NCBI GenBank assembly: GCA_964510205.1
Contig: CAZEBW010000016.1
Coordinates: forward strand, 1-56,674
Source of the DNA: CAZEBW01 sp964510205
GTDB taxonomy: Bacteria > Chloroflexota > Anaerolineae > VGOG01
DNA: 56,674 bases
Direction of reading: 5' to 3'
Every line of letters starts with the position of its first letter. The first letter of the stretch is position 1. Of the stretch, positions 40,303-49,780 are shown piece after piece. The notes under the pieces are model-generated. The model did no database searches. It was not told where the DNA came from and saw only the letters and a program-made list of their open reading frames with translations. The translations under genes were made by a program, and so were the position numbers.

Positions 40303-41334
40303 TCAGATAGACACTGCCAGCCTAGCCAGCGCTCCCTTCATCAATCGCACCGTGTTCTCGAAATCCTCCAAGCTCAGCAAACAGACCGGCGAGTGAATGT
40401 AGCGGCAGGGCACGGCCACGGTGACCGAGGGCACGCCCTCTTTCACCAGGTGGATGGCTCCAGCATCGGTCCCGCCCACGCCGGGCTGCTTGAACTGATA
40501 GGGGATGTCGAGCTCCTCGGCCGTCTCCACCAGCAGCTTGACCAGATTTCTGTCGGCGATGAAGGAGCGATCCATGATGGTGATGGCCGGGCCGGCTCCC
40601 AACTCGGTGGAGGGACTCACGTCCTTCTTCTTGGGCATGTCATCACAGATGGTGCCCTCCAGGGCGAAGGCCACGTCGGGCTCGATGGCGTAGGCCGCCA
40701 CCCGCGCCCCCCTGAGGCCGACCTCCTCTTGGACGGTGAAAACCGAATAGAGGTCGAAGGGATAGCGCTCCTTCAGCAGCTCGATCAGCACCGCGCAGCC
40801 GGTTCGGTCGTCGAACGCCTTGCCTTTGACCGTTCGCAGCCCGTCCTCCGTCAACGGGCAGAAGTCGGTGGCGAAGACGGCGTAGTCGCCTACCTTGACC
40901 GCTTCCTCCGCCGCTGCCTTGTTTTTGGCGCCGATGTCTATGGCCATCTGGTCCACTTTGACCACCTGCTTGCGCTCTTTTTCTTTCACCAGATGTACGG
41001 GTTTGGCGCCGATGATGCCGGGCAGCCGATCTTTGCCGATGAGCACGACTTTGGACAGCAAGATGCGGTCGTCAATTCCGCCCACTGGTCGGAAGCGGAT
41101 GGCGCCGGTTTCCTCATCGAGGTGGGTGATCATCAGTCCCACCTCGTCCATGTGAGCCGCCACCATCACCTTGAGCTCGGATTCCCCCGTTCCCCGCTTC
41201 AGGGCGATGAGGTTGCCCATGCTGTCCACGCGGACCTCGTCCACGTGGTCCTTGATGGCGTCCGTGATGATCTCGCGGACCTCGTCCTCGCAGCCCGATA
41301 CCCCGAAAGCCTGAGACAACTTTTCTAAAAGCAA
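40303..41334 (-). CDS. M42 family metallopeptidase 2
   Basis: Aminopeptidase of 343 residues with all M42 ligands: VAAHMDEVG, AFDDRTG, FTVQEEVGLRGA, then PCRYIHSP. It starts with TTG at 41332-41334, with GAGGAGGG upstream, and follows a palindromic repeat at 41352-41470. It differs from the two neighbours enough to suggest separate peptide preferences or mixed shells. Confidence 0.92.
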   Translation of the reverse strand: MLLEKLSQAFGVSGCEDEVREIITDAIKDHVDEVRVDSMGNLIALKRGTGESELKVMVAAHMDEVGLMITHLDEETGAIRFRPVGGIDDRILLSKVVLIGKDRLPGIIGAKPVHLVKEKERKQVVKVDQMAIDIGAKNKAAAEEAVKVGDYAVFATDFCPLTEDGLRTVKGKAFDDRTGCAVLIELLKERYPFDLYSVFTVQEEVGLRGARVAAYAIEPDVAFALEGTICDDMPKKKDVSPSTELGAGPAITIMDRSFIADRNLVKLLVETAEELDIPYQFKQPGVGGTDAGAIHLVKEGVPSVTVAVPCRYIHSPVCLLSLEDFENTVRLMKGALARLAVSI

Positions 41335-41351
41335 TTTCCCTCCTCAAAATT

Positions 41352-41470
41352 CGTGACCCGCGGATTCGCGGAGTCGTAGATTCGTGGATTCGTAGATTCG
41401 TAAACTCGTAGATTCGTAGATTCGTAGATTCGCGGGTTGAGGACACGAATCTATGAGTCCCGAATCTACA
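41352..41470. repeat. Palindrome of GATTCGTA units
   Basis: Tandem degenerate 8-nt units (GATTCGTA and variants) followed by complementary CGAATCTA units, forming a long imperfect hairpin. The same word appears at 51360-51450 inside the SAM-I riboswitch and at 55428-55533 before the ABC exporter. Confidence 0.75.
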
Positions 41471-42515
41471 ATCTCATTCTCTCCATGAATCCCTCATCCA
41501 GTCTACCGACGAACTCCGCCATCAGCCTCCCCGTCCGCTCCACGTCCTTGAGGGAGAGGGTCTCCACTGAGGTGTGCATGTAGCGCAGGGGGATCAAGAG
41601 CAGGGCGGTGGGAATGCCTTCCCGCGTGACCTGGATGGCCCAGGCGTCGGTGCCGCTTCGGCCGGGGACGGCCTCGACCTGGTAGGGGATCTCCAATTCC
41701 GTGGCCGCCTCGACCAGCGCTTCGTGGAGCCTGGGGTGAACGTTGGGGCCGAAGCCGATGGCGGGACCTTTGTCCATTTCGACGGTCTCTGCTTCGGAAA
41801 CCCCAGGCTGCCTGCCGAAGGTGGCGTCAACGGCGATGGCCGCGTCGGGGGCCAGGCCGTACGCGCTGGTGATGGCGCCGCGCAATCCTACCTCCTCCTG
41901 CACTGTGGCCACGGCGTAGACGTCCCAGGCGTGCCTGACGGAGGCAAGTCCCTCCAGGCAGACCAGAATGGCCGCCACCCCCGCCCGGTCGTCGAGGGCC
42001 TTCCCGGCCGCCAGCCCTCCCCGAAGTTGCGTGAACTCTCGCCCCAAGGTCGCCAAATCGCCCACGCGCACCAGGTTCTCCAACTCCTCTTGGCCGATGC
42101 CTACATCAATGAACAGCTTATCTATGGGGATGGTCTTCTCGCGTTCCTCTTGCGGAAGCAGATGGGGAGGACGGCTGCCGATGATGCCCGGCAAATCCTT
42201 TCGGCCATGCACGGTCACCTCTTGTCCCAGGAGGGTGCGCACATCGAAGCCGCCCACCGAGGTGAAGTGCAGGAACCCCTTCTCTAGCTTGGTCACCATC
42301 AGCCCGATCTCATCCATGTGGCCGGCCAGCATGATGCGGCGGCGGGGCTCCGCGCCCTCTCCCCGCTTCAGGGCAATGACGTTGCCCATCTTGTCGGTTT
42401 TCACCTCGTCGGCGTATCGTGCGAACTCCTCGGCTACCGTCTCCCGCACCTCGGCCTCGTAACCCGAGACCCCGTTAGCCTGGGAAAGCTTCTTTAGCAA
42501 TGGCGCTATCTGCAA
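41466..42515 (-). CDS. M42 family metallopeptidase 3
   Basis: Aminopeptidase of 349 residues: LAGHMDEIG, ALDDRAG, ATVQEEVGLRGA, AVDATFG and PLRYMHTS; the usual Cys before RY is Leu here. A TTG start at 42513-42515 lies nine bases after AGGAGG. It is the first of the three M42 genes on the transcript, from the promoter at 42610-42637. Confidence 0.92.
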   Translation of the reverse strand: MQIAPLLKKLSQANGVSGYEAEVRETVAEEFARYADEVKTDKMGNVIALKRGEGAEPRRRIMLAGHMDEIGLMVTKLEKGFLHFTSVGGFDVRTLLGQEVTVHGRKDLPGIIGSRPPHLLPQEEREKTIPIDKLFIDVGIGQEELENLVRVGDLATLGREFTQLRGGLAAGKALDDRAGVAAILVCLEGLASVRHAWDVYAVATVQEEVGLRGAITSAYGLAPDAAIAVDATFGRQPGVSEAETVEMDKGPAIGFGPNVHPRLHEALVEAATELEIPYQVEAVPGRSGTDAWAIQVTREGIPTALLLIPLRYMHTSVETLSLKDVERTGRLMAEFVGRLDEGFMERMRL

Positions 42516-42531
42516 TGTTCACGGCCTCCTC

Positions 42532-42590
42532 GCTGTGTATTCTGTGTCGCGTGTTCCGTGTTCCGTCACGCAACACGCAACACGTCTTCA
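42532..42590. repeat. Palindrome of CGTGTTC / GCAACAC units
   Basis: Left arm of GTGTTCC units, right arm of GCAACAC units, complementary in part; between the M42-3 start and its promoter, so it is in the 5' leader. Confidence 0.65.
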
Positions 42591-42609
42591 CGTTTCCATA
42601 GCCCGTGAT

Positions 42610-42637
42610 ATTATAGGCCGATTTGGCCTGCTGTCAA
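42610..42637 (-). promoter_or_regulatory. Promoter of the M42 gene row
   Basis: Minus strand: TTGACA (42632-42637), 16-bp spacer, TATAAT (42610-42615). Both boxes are consensus. Confidence 0.8.
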
Positions 42638-42641
42638 ACCT

Positions 42642-42738
42642 AGAAACCAGGTTTTTCTGTGTCTGAGCAATAAGATTCTTCTCTTGGGATTTCTTGGGAG
42701 ATCAAATGGGTCTCTCATCAGCCAAAAACCTGGTTTCT
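42642..42738. repeat. Inverted repeat AGAAACCAGGTTTTT
   Basis: Perfect 15-bp arms at 42642-42656 and 42724-42738 enclosing 67 bases, nine bases from the stop of the Thr/Pro-rich gene. It is a MITE-like unit, and may also end that gene's transcript. Confidence 0.72.
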
Positions 42739-42747
42739 CGTCTCTAA

Positions 42748-43455
42748 CTAAGGCGTGGGCGTCTCTGCAGGCGTCTCTGTGGGCCCAGGTGTGGCTGTGC
42801 TGGTGGCTGTCGGCGGTGGCGTGGTCGGCGTCGCGGTGGGCGTGGCTGTGCTGGTTGGCGAAGGTGTTGATGTCAACGTTGGCGTGTGCGTTGCAGTGGC
42901 TGTCAGCGTGTTGGTTGCGGTGGCCGTCGGCGATGCCGTGGGGGTGGACGTGGGCGTGTCGGTTGCTGTGGGGGTGGCTGGCGGCTGCGTCGGCGTCACG
43001 GTGGCTGTGGGCGTCTCGGTGGGCGTTTCCGTAGGCGTGGTCGTGCTGGTCGGCGTGTCGGTGCTGGTCGGGGAAGGCGACGCCGTTGGCGTCACGGTAG
43101 TAGTCAGTGTAACCGTCGGCGTGGCGGTCCCCGTGGGAGTACTGGTGGGAGTGGCCGTCCAAGTGGCCGTCGGCGAAGGCAGCCACTGGGTAGGCGTCGG
43201 CTCGAGGGTCGGGCTGGGGCTGGGGGTGAATGTGGGGGATGGTGTGAAGGTAGGGATGGGCGTAAATGTCGCCGTGGGAGAGGGCGATGGCGTGAAGGTC
43301 GAAGTAAACGCGGTGGGTGGAGGGGGCGCAAGGGTCAGAGCCACCAATCCCAGACAATAGCAGGGTAGGGTGAGGAGAATGATGGCTGTTAAGAAGCCAT
43401 AGGTCGTCCTCTGCCTATCGGATAGATTCAGATACCAATTGCGTAATGCGCCCAT
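42748..43455 (-). CDS. Membrane-anchored Thr/Pro-rich stalk protein
   Basis: A 235-residue protein: a short cytoplasmic start, one membrane segment (about 18-45, TTYGFLTAIILLTLPCYCLGLVALTLA), then some 185 residues made almost only of Thr, Pro, Ser and Ala (PTATPT-type). The stalk would be extended and probably O-glycosylated outside the cell. It ends in the repeat with no folded domain, so it may be a spacer that lost its head domain, or a surface coat. No binding site is seen before the ATG at 43455; the promoter at 43475-43503 implies a leader of about 13 bases. Confidence 0.8.
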   Translation of the reverse strand: MGALRNWYLNLSDRQRTTYGFLTAIILLTLPCYCLGLVALTLAPPPPTAFTSTFTPSPSPTATFTPIPTFTPSPTFTPSPSPTLEPTPTQWLPSPTATWTATPTSTPTGTATPTVTLTTTVTPTASPSPTSTDTPTSTTTPTETPTETPTATVTPTQPPATPTATDTPTSTPTASPTATATNTLTATATHTPTLTSTPSPTSTATPTATPTTPPPTATSTATPGPTETPAETPTP

Positions 43456-43474
43456 GTGACTGACTCAGTTGGGT

Positions 43475-43503
43475 ATGATAGCACCGATTAGGTCTATTGT
43501 CAA
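43475..43503 (-). promoter_or_regulatory. Promoter of the stalk protein gene
   Basis: Minus strand: TTGACA (43498-43503), 17-bp spacer, TATCAT (43475-43480). The start codon is so close that the mRNA is nearly leaderless. Confidence 0.75.
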
Positions 43504-43517
43504 AAACACCTGGCGGG

Positions 43518-43546
43518 TTGCATGTTTGGCCAACTCGTGATAATAT
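43518..43546 (+). promoter_or_regulatory. Promoter of ybaK-pfk
   Basis: Plus strand: TTGCAT (43518-43523), 17-bp spacer, TAATAT (43541-43546). It is back to back with the stalk gene promoter; only 14 bases separate the two -35 boxes. Confidence 0.6.
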
Positions 43547-43598
43547 ATGGTTGTCCTACCGGTATTCAATCCAAAGCCGCCAAGAAGGGGGTCTGAAG

Positions 43599-44087
43599 AT
43601 GAGCAGGTCGTCATCCAAAATGAGCTCGGCAGATAGGGTTCAGCAACATCTGAAAAGCTGCGGATTAACCATCGAAGTGATGGAGATGGCAGAGAGCACC
43701 CGCACGGCAGCGATGGCCGCCGAAGCCGTGGGAGCGCCCCTGGGCGCCATCGTCAAGTCCCTGGTTTTCCTGGCCGACGGGGAGCCGGTGCTGGTTCTGG
43801 TGGCGGGGGATAAGCGGGCTGATCACAAGAAGCTGGAGAAGCTCCTCAAAGCTAGGCGGGTGATGATCGCTGACGCCGACCAGGTGCGGGAGGCTACGGG
43901 CTTCGCCATTGGCGGTGTGCCGCCGGTGGCTCACAAGGCTGAGTTGCCCATTCTCATTGATCGGAGCCTGGAGCGGTTCGAAGAGCTTTACGCGGCGGCA
44001 GGCTCTCCGCGCGCCGTCTTCCCCATCTCCTACCAAACCCTGCTGGAGATCACAGGGGGGCAGTTGGCGGACGTGACCGAGGATTGA
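43599..44087 (+). CDS. ybaK: YbaK/ProX-type aminoacyl-tRNA deacylase
   Basis: A 162-residue trans-editing enzyme that removes wrong amino acids from tRNA, such as Cys from tRNA-Pro. The family segments GAPLGAIVKSLVFLADGEPVLVLVAGD, with the conserved Lys, and TGFAIGGVPPVAH are present. The ATG at 43599 with AAGGGGG upstream is used; the longer frame to 43497 would start before the promoter. It precedes phosphofructokinase by 32 bases in one plus-strand unit. Confidence 0.9.
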   Translation: MSRSSSKMSSADRVQQHLKSCGLTIEVMEMAESTRTAAMAAEAVGAPLGAIVKSLVFLADGEPVLVLVAGDKRADHKKLEKLLKARRVMIADADQVREATGFAIGGVPPVAHKAELPILIDRSLERFEELYAAAGSPRAVFPISYQTLLEITGGQLADVTED

Positions 44088-44119
44088 GATTCAAGAGAGT
44101 CTAAAACAGGAGGTTGGCA

Positions 44120-45091
44120 ATGAAGCGCATCGGTGTACTGACCAGCGGGGGGGATGGGCCAGGCTTGAATCCCTGTATCCGTGCGGTGACCAGGATGGCC
44201 TTGGGATACGACCTGGAGGTGATGGGCATTGAGCGGGGCTATGCCGGACTGATGGACGGGGAGATCATTCCTCTCGACGCGCGCTCGGTGGGGGGCATCA
44301 TCGGCAGAGGGGGCACTTTCTTAGGCACCGCCCGCGCCCCCGAGTTCGAAACGCCCAAGGGCCAACGGGAGGGCTTGCGCTGCCTCAATCGGCACGGCAT
44401 TGACGGCCTGGTGGTCATCGGCGGCAACGGCTCCTTGGCTGGAGCTTGCGCCCTTCATCACCTGGACTTTCCGGTGGTCGGCGTGCCCGCTACGATTGAT
44501 AACGACGTAGTGGGCACGGACATTGCCATAGGCGTGGACACCGCTCTCAACACCATCCTGGACGCCATTGACAAAATCAAGGATACGGCCTCTTCTCACC
44601 AGAGGGCCTTTTTGATCGAGACCATGGGTCGCGACTCCGGATACCTGGCTCTGATGGGGGGGATGGCTGGTGGGGCAGAAATGATCCTGATCCCTGAGGC
44701 TGAGACCACTCTGGAAGAGGTAGCCCAAGGTTTGTTAGACGCCTACGTGCGGGGGAAGGCCCACTGCATCATCGTGGTGGCCGAGGGGCATAAGCCCGGC
44801 GCCCAGGCTGTGGCCGATCATCTCTGTGAGAGACAGGAAGAGCTGGGCTTTGAGGTGCGAGTCACCGTGCTGGGACACATCCAGCGGGGCGGCGCGCCCC
44901 TGGCCTTCGACCGGCTCCTTGCTACCCGGCTCGGCGCCGCCGCCGTCAGAGAGCTCTACCAGGGCAACGCTGGCCACATCGTGGGCCTGATCGGTAACCA
45001 GATTGTCCTCACGCCCCTGGACGATGTATTGACTCGGCAGAAAGAGCTGGATTTGAGCCTCTGCGAACTGAGCAAAATTATGGAGAAGTAA
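44120..45091 (+). CDS. pfkA: 6-phosphofructokinase
   Basis: Glycolytic kinase of 323 residues. Motifs: SGGDGPGLN at the start, GGNGS (101-105), PATIDNDVVGTD with the catalytic Asp, and HIQRGG. Gly104 marks the ATP-using type rather than the pyrophosphate type. Asn103 replaces the Asp that helps bind Mg-ATP in the Escherichia coli enzyme, which may change nucleotide handling. AGGAGG lies six bases before the ATG at 44120-44122. Confidence 0.92.
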   Translation: MKRIGVLTSGGDGPGLNPCIRAVTRMALGYDLEVMGIERGYAGLMDGEIIPLDARSVGGIIGRGGTFLGTARAPEFETPKGQREGLRCLNRHGIDGLVVIGGNGSLAGACALHHLDFPVVGVPATIDNDVVGTDIAIGVDTALNTILDAIDKIKDTASSHQRAFLIETMGRDSGYLALMGGMAGGAEMILIPEAETTLEEVAQGLLDAYVRGKAHCIIVVAEGHKPGAQAVADHLCERQEELGFEVRVTVLGHIQRGGAPLAFDRLLATRLGAAAVRELYQGNAGHIVGLIGNQIVLTPLDDVLTRQKELDLSLCELSKIMEK

Positions 45092-45092
45092 A

Positions 45093-45157
45093 ACTGGAGA
45101 TTGGAGGTTAGAGGTTGAATTGTTCCAACATCCAACCCCTAACCTCCAACTTCTAGT

Positions 45158-45158
<1 letters not shown>
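45093..45158. repeat. Palindrome between convergent genes (bidirectional terminator-like)
   Basis: Arms CTGGAGATTGGAGGTTAGAGG and CCCCTAACCTCCAACTTCTAG, built from 7-nt units, fold into a long hairpin between pfk (plus) and aapP (minus). Its place between convergent genes suits a two-way terminator, although no T-run is present. Confidence 0.7.
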
Positions 45159-45919
<761 letters not shown>

Positions 45920-45934
45920 TAGCTTTCCCTCAAC

Positions 45935-46016
45935 CCAGTGATCAGGGAATGAGTAATCAGGAAATCAGGATAGTGGGAAACCGATTTCCTGGTTCCCTGA
46001 TCCCTGATCAACATGT
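45935..46016. repeat. Palindrome of TCCCTGA units
   Basis: Left arm GATCAGGGAATGAGTAATCAGG, in 7-nt units, and right arm CTGGTTCCCTGATCCCTGATC, between aapM stop and aapP start. Confidence 0.72.
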
Positions 46017-46017
46017 T

Positions 46018-47088
46018 CTACCGCTCCCCCACCCCCAGCGACTGCTCCAGGCGACGGCTGGCGTGGGACATGATATAACAAAAGATAAAGAATATGACCG
46101 CAGCGAAGGCGTAGGCCTCCTTGTGCAGGCCGATGAACTCTTTCTGAGCCGTCACAGACTTGGCGATGCCCAACAAGTCCGTCAGGCCGACGATGGCCAC
46201 CAACGTGGTGTCCTTGAACAAGCTGATGAACTGCCCGACGATGGCCGGGATCACGGCGCGGAGTGCCTGGGGCAGCACGATCAACCCCATCACCAGCGCC
46301 TCGTTCAACCCCACCGCCCTGGCGGCTTCGTACTGGCCCATGGGAATAGCGGCCAGCCCGCCGCGCACGTTCTCGGCGGTGTAGGCCGCGCTGAACAGGG
46401 TGATGCCGGTGAGCGCGCGCATGACCGTGCTGAGCCGGATTTCCGGGGGCAGGAAGAGCGGCAGCATCAACTGGCTCATGAAGAGCACGCTGATGAGCGG
46501 AACCCCACGGATGGTCTCGATGTACACCGTGCAGAGCACCTTGATGACCGGCAAGTCGCTGCGGCGGCCCAAGGCCAGCAGGACGCCCAGCGGAAACGAG
46601 GCCACGATCCCGACGATGGCCAACACGAGCGTCAGCATCAACCCGCTCCACACGTTCTCCGACACCAGGGGCAGAAACGGGCTCTCCCGTGAGAATCCCC
46701 GCAGCAGGATGGTGATCAGGGGAAGGGACAGCAGCCAGCCGATCACCAGCCAACGCCGTGGTTTGCCCTCTGCTCTCCGCAACACCCAGGTGAGCGATGC
46801 CAGGAGCACGACGATGCCCAGGCTGGCCAACACGCGCCAGGCTTCCTTTGCGGGATAGCGACCGATCATAAACACCCTGAAGTTGGTGGTGATTACCTTC
46901 CATCGCGCATCCCGCACGACCCAGGTGATGACCCCACGCAGCACAACGTAGATGAAGGCCGCCGAGAAGATACTGAGCAGTGCGTTGTACCACGTGCTGA
47001 ACAGGTTCTTTTTCAGCCAGCCCAGCAGGCCAACTTCGGTGCGCGGCGGCCTGACTACCTTTGCGGTGTTCATTTTCTCGTCTTGCAT
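46018..47088 (-). CDS. aapM: General L-amino acid ABC transporter permease AapM
   Basis: Membrane permease of 356 residues. After an N-terminal region with two to three hydrophobic segments that is typical of AapM/BztC, the His/Glu/Gln-type permease core starts near 125 and carries the coupling motif EAARAVGLNEALVMGLIVLPQALRAVIPAIVGQFISLFKDTTL. ATG at 47086-47088 follows AGGG. It pairs with AapQ. Confidence 0.92.
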   Translation of the reverse strand: MQDEKMNTAKVVRPPRTEVGLLGWLKKNLFSTWYNALLSIFSAAFIYVVLRGVITWVVRDARWKVITTNFRVFMIGRYPAKEAWRVLASLGIVVLLASLTWVLRRAEGKPRRWLVIGWLLSLPLITILLRGFSRESPFLPLVSENVWSGLMLTLVLAIVGIVASFPLGVLLALGRRSDLPVIKVLCTVYIETIRGVPLISVLFMSQLMLPLFLPPEIRLSTVMRALTGITLFSAAYTAENVRGGLAAIPMGQYEAARAVGLNEALVMGLIVLPQALRAVIPAIVGQFISLFKDTTLVAIVGLTDLLGIAKSVTAQKEFIGLHKEAYAFAAVIFFIFCYIMSHASRRLEQSLGVGER

Positions 47089-47121
47089 GATTCCCTAATC
47101 CCTTGCCCTTTGTCCCTTCTC

Positions 47122-48312
47122 CTATCTCTCCACAATCTGAATGCGGCGGTTGACGAAATTCATGACCGACGAGATAGTCAGGCTCATGGTCAGATAGCTG
47201 GCCATAATCATCAAGAAGACCTCGACCACTCGGCCGGACTGGTTCAGCATGGTGTGGGATACGGCGTACAGATCCAGAAAGCCGATGCCGATAGCCAGGC
47301 TAGAGTTCTTGGTGAGGTTAAGGTACTGACTGATCAGCGGCGGGATGATCACGCGCAGGGCCTGCGGCAGGACGATCAGGCGCAAAATCTGCCCACTCGT
47401 GAACCCCTGTGCCCTGGCTGCTTCGGTCTGACCCTTGGGTACGGCCAGGATACCGGCCCGCACGACCTCGGCAATGAAAGCGCCGGTGTAGACCACCAGA
47501 CCGACCGTCAAGGCCACGAATTCTGGCGAAAGAACGGTGCCGCCTCTGATTCTCAAGCCCTCTACAGCCGGTGTGTCGAGGGCCAGCGGATTCCCTGGCG
47601 CTGCGAGCCAGCCCATGACAGGGATGGTGACGAAGGCGATGACCACCCACAGGAAATTGAAGCTGGGGCGTCCTGTACGTTGCACGCCGCGAGCGCGCAG
47701 CATCCACAGAACCACCGCCACGACGAGGGCCGCCACGAGAGAGGGCCACCACCAGCCAAAGGACTCCGAAGGACGCGGCCAGGGCATGGCCAGACCGCGG
47801 TTGCTCAGATAGGTGGGACCGGGCAGGGTGATGGCCGTGATCTCGTCCTTCACCTTGAGCTGGGGCAGCTTGAGGATGACGGCGAAGTATAGAAAGAAGA
47901 GTTGCACCAACAGGGGGGTGTTGCGGATAATCTCGATGTAGACGCTGGCGATCTTGCTGACCAGCCAGTTGTCGGACAAGCGGGCCACGCCAGCCATCAG
48001 GCCCAGGAGGGTGGCAAAGACGATGCCCAGACTGGCCACCCGAGCCGTGTTGACCACGCCGACCAGAAACGCGCGGGCATACGAGTCGGTGGGGCTGAAC
48101 GCTATCCCCTCCGCCAGGTCAAAACTGGCCTCCTCGTCCAGGAAGTCAAAACTGAATTTAAGCCCTCGTTCTCTGTAGTTCGAGAGCGCCCAGAAGCCTA
48201 TGGCGAGCACCAGAACCACGAACGCGATCTGGGCCAGCACTTTTAGCACGCGCTCGTCGCGCCAGAACGGCACCGCTGCTCGGCGTTCCGCCGTCGCCGC
48301 ACCTCGGCTCAC
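47122..48312 (-). CDS. aapQ: General L-amino acid ABC transporter permease AapQ
   Basis: Membrane permease of 396 residues, with the long loop (about 160-230) before the core that marks AapQ/BztB. The coupling motif is QTEAARAQGFTSGQILRLIVLPQALRVIIPPLISQYLNLTKNSSLA. The GTG at 48310-48312 with AAAGGGGG upstream is used. Confidence 0.92.
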   Translation of the reverse strand: MSRGAATAERRAAVPFWRDERVLKVLAQIAFVVLVLAIGFWALSNYRERGLKFSFDFLDEEASFDLAEGIAFSPTDSYARAFLVGVVNTARVASLGIVFATLLGLMAGVARLSDNWLVSKIASVYIEIIRNTPLLVQLFFLYFAVILKLPQLKVKDEITAITLPGPTYLSNRGLAMPWPRPSESFGWWWPSLVAALVVAVVLWMLRARGVQRTGRPSFNFLWVVIAFVTIPVMGWLAAPGNPLALDTPAVEGLRIRGGTVLSPEFVALTVGLVVYTGAFIAEVVRAGILAVPKGQTEAARAQGFTSGQILRLIVLPQALRVIIPPLISQYLNLTKNSSLAIGIGFLDLYAVSHTMLNQSGRVVEVFLMIMASYLTMSLTISSVMNFVNRRIQIVER

Positions 48313-48344
48313 GCTTGCCCCCTTTCACAAGGGATGCAGCCCGA

Positions 48345-48425
48345 CACAGCCTCGCTGAGCAGGTCGGGCTGCACCCATCCCCCCCTCTTTCCCCCCAAAA
48401 GTTGGGGGGGATGAAAGGGGGGGCT
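48345..48425. repeat. Two hairpins between aapJ and aapQ
   Basis: First hairpin: GCAGCCCGAC / GTCGGGCTGC. Second: CCCCCCTCTTTCCCCCC facing GGGGGGATGAAAGGGGGGG around AAAAGTT. The second is a copy of the G-run repeat at 18257. Such hairpins after a binding-protein gene often protect its mRNA. Confidence 0.75.
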
Positions 48426-48432
48426 GCCTGTT

Positions 48433-49503
48433 TTACCGCCAGGCCATGGGGTAGATCAATCCGCCGTTGATCCACAGCTCGTTGGGTCCGCGCGGAATGT
48501 CTATGCCCTCCGGCCCCAGGTGTCGGTCGTACACCTCGGCGTAGTTGCCTACTTGCCTGATGACTTTGACCATGAAGTCGTTGGGGAGGCCCAGCGAGTT
48601 GCCCACTTCGCCCTCGACGCCCAGCAGGCGCTTGACGGTCGGGTTGTCGCTGGAGAGCATCTGGTCAAGGTTCTGGGAGCTGACGCCCACCTCCTCGGCC
48701 TCCTGCATTCCCCAGGTCACCCATCGCACCACGTCGTTCCACTTATTGTCACCGTGAGCGGTCAGCGGTCCTAGGGGCTCCTTGGACATGGTGACGTCGA
48801 GGATGACGTGGTCCTCGGGGTTGGCCATGGCCGAACGCAGCGCGGCCAACTGCGACTTGTCGGACGTCTCTCCGTCGCAACGCCCCTCTTCGTAGGCCGT
48901 GTTCGTGTCCTGGGTGCTCTCGAACAGCAGCGGGGTGTAATCGACGCCCCTCATGCGGAAAGCGTCGGCCAGGTTCATCTCCGTGGTGGTGCCCGTGGTG
49001 CAGCAGACCGTGGCTCCTTCCATGTCCTCCAGGGTCTTGAAACCACTGTCCGCCCGCACCAACATACCCTGGCCGTCGTAGAAGTTCACCGCAGCCCAGT
49101 CCAGCTCGTTGGCCGTATCGCGGGTGAGGGTCCAGGTCGTGTTGCGAAGCAAGACGTCAATCTCGCCGGTCTGGAGGGCCGGCAGTCGCTCAGCCGCGGT
49201 CAGCGGGCGGTACTCTACCGCGGTGGCGTCGCCAAAGACTGCGGCGGCGATGGCTTTGCAGAAGTCAACGTCGAAGCCGGCGAACTCACCCTCAGGGTTG
49301 ATGTAGCCAAAGCCCGGCAGCTCCTGGTTGACGCCGCAGATCACGTATCCTCGGTCCTTGATGAGCTGGAAACGCTCCCCGCCAACCGCAGTCACCTCGG
49401 GGCATTCAGGACATTCGACTTCGGGACACTCCTCGGCTGGGGCGCAAGCGGTCAGGATCAGGACCAGCACCAAAAGCAGAGCCCACAATTTTTTACCAAA
49501 CAT
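48433..49503 (-). CDS. aapJ: General L-amino acid ABC transporter binding lipoprotein AapJ
   Basis: Binding protein of 356 residues. Signal peptide with lipobox LILTAC, then a short Cys/Pro/Glu linker (PAEECPEVECPECPEV), and a type II binding fold with the AapJ/BztA hallmarks FAGFDVDFCKAIAAAVFGD, EYRPLTAAERLPALQTGEIDVLLRNTTWTLTRD and VNFYDGQGMLV. GGAGGAG precedes the ATG at 49501-49503; the longer frame to 49542 is rejected. First gene of the aapJQMP unit with a consensus promoter at 49781-49809. Confidence 0.94.
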   Translation of the reverse strand: MFGKKLWALLLVLVLILTACAPAEECPEVECPECPEVTAVGGERFQLIKDRGYVICGVNQELPGFGYINPEGEFAGFDVDFCKAIAAAVFGDATAVEYRPLTAAERLPALQTGEIDVLLRNTTWTLTRDTANELDWAAVNFYDGQGMLVRADSGFKTLEDMEGATVCCTTGTTTEMNLADAFRMRGVDYTPLLFESTQDTNTAYEEGRCDGETSDKSQLAALRSAMANPEDHVILDVTMSKEPLGPLTAHGDNKWNDVVRWVTWGMQEAEEVGVSSQNLDQMLSSDNPTVKRLLGVEGEVGNSLGLPNDFMVKVIRQVGNYAEVYDRHLGPEGIDIPRGPNELWINGGLIYPMAWR

Positions 49504-49780
49504 TTTAGTCTCCTCCTTAAGTCTTGTGATAATCTTGTCCAAGAAATCGCAGTTTCCTGGACTGTGAGGGAAATGGAGATAGGGGGGACATCCCTGTGTT
49601 GCGAGAGGTTAACCTGTCCGTGATCACCTCCTTTGTGAAGAACACAACTAGCGGGATTTACGGATCGGGACTCTCAAGAGGAAGAGTCTTGCCATCGCCA
49701 CTGATGAGTGGTCTCCTTCCTCCCTCATGAGGAGGAGTTCCGGATAGAGGATGAAATTGCTTTCAGAGTGTACTGAAGAT

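Noticed and set aside
41352..41470. Possible CRISPR array in the GATTCGTA tandem units
   Set aside because: Units are 8 nt, degenerate, without unique spacers, and the second half is the complement of the first; no cas genes are present.
42748..43360. Plus-strand frames rich in Val/Gly opposite the Thr/Pro stalk gene
   Set aside because: They are antisense translations of the ACN/CCN codon repeat. The minus-strand frame has a membrane segment and a promoter.
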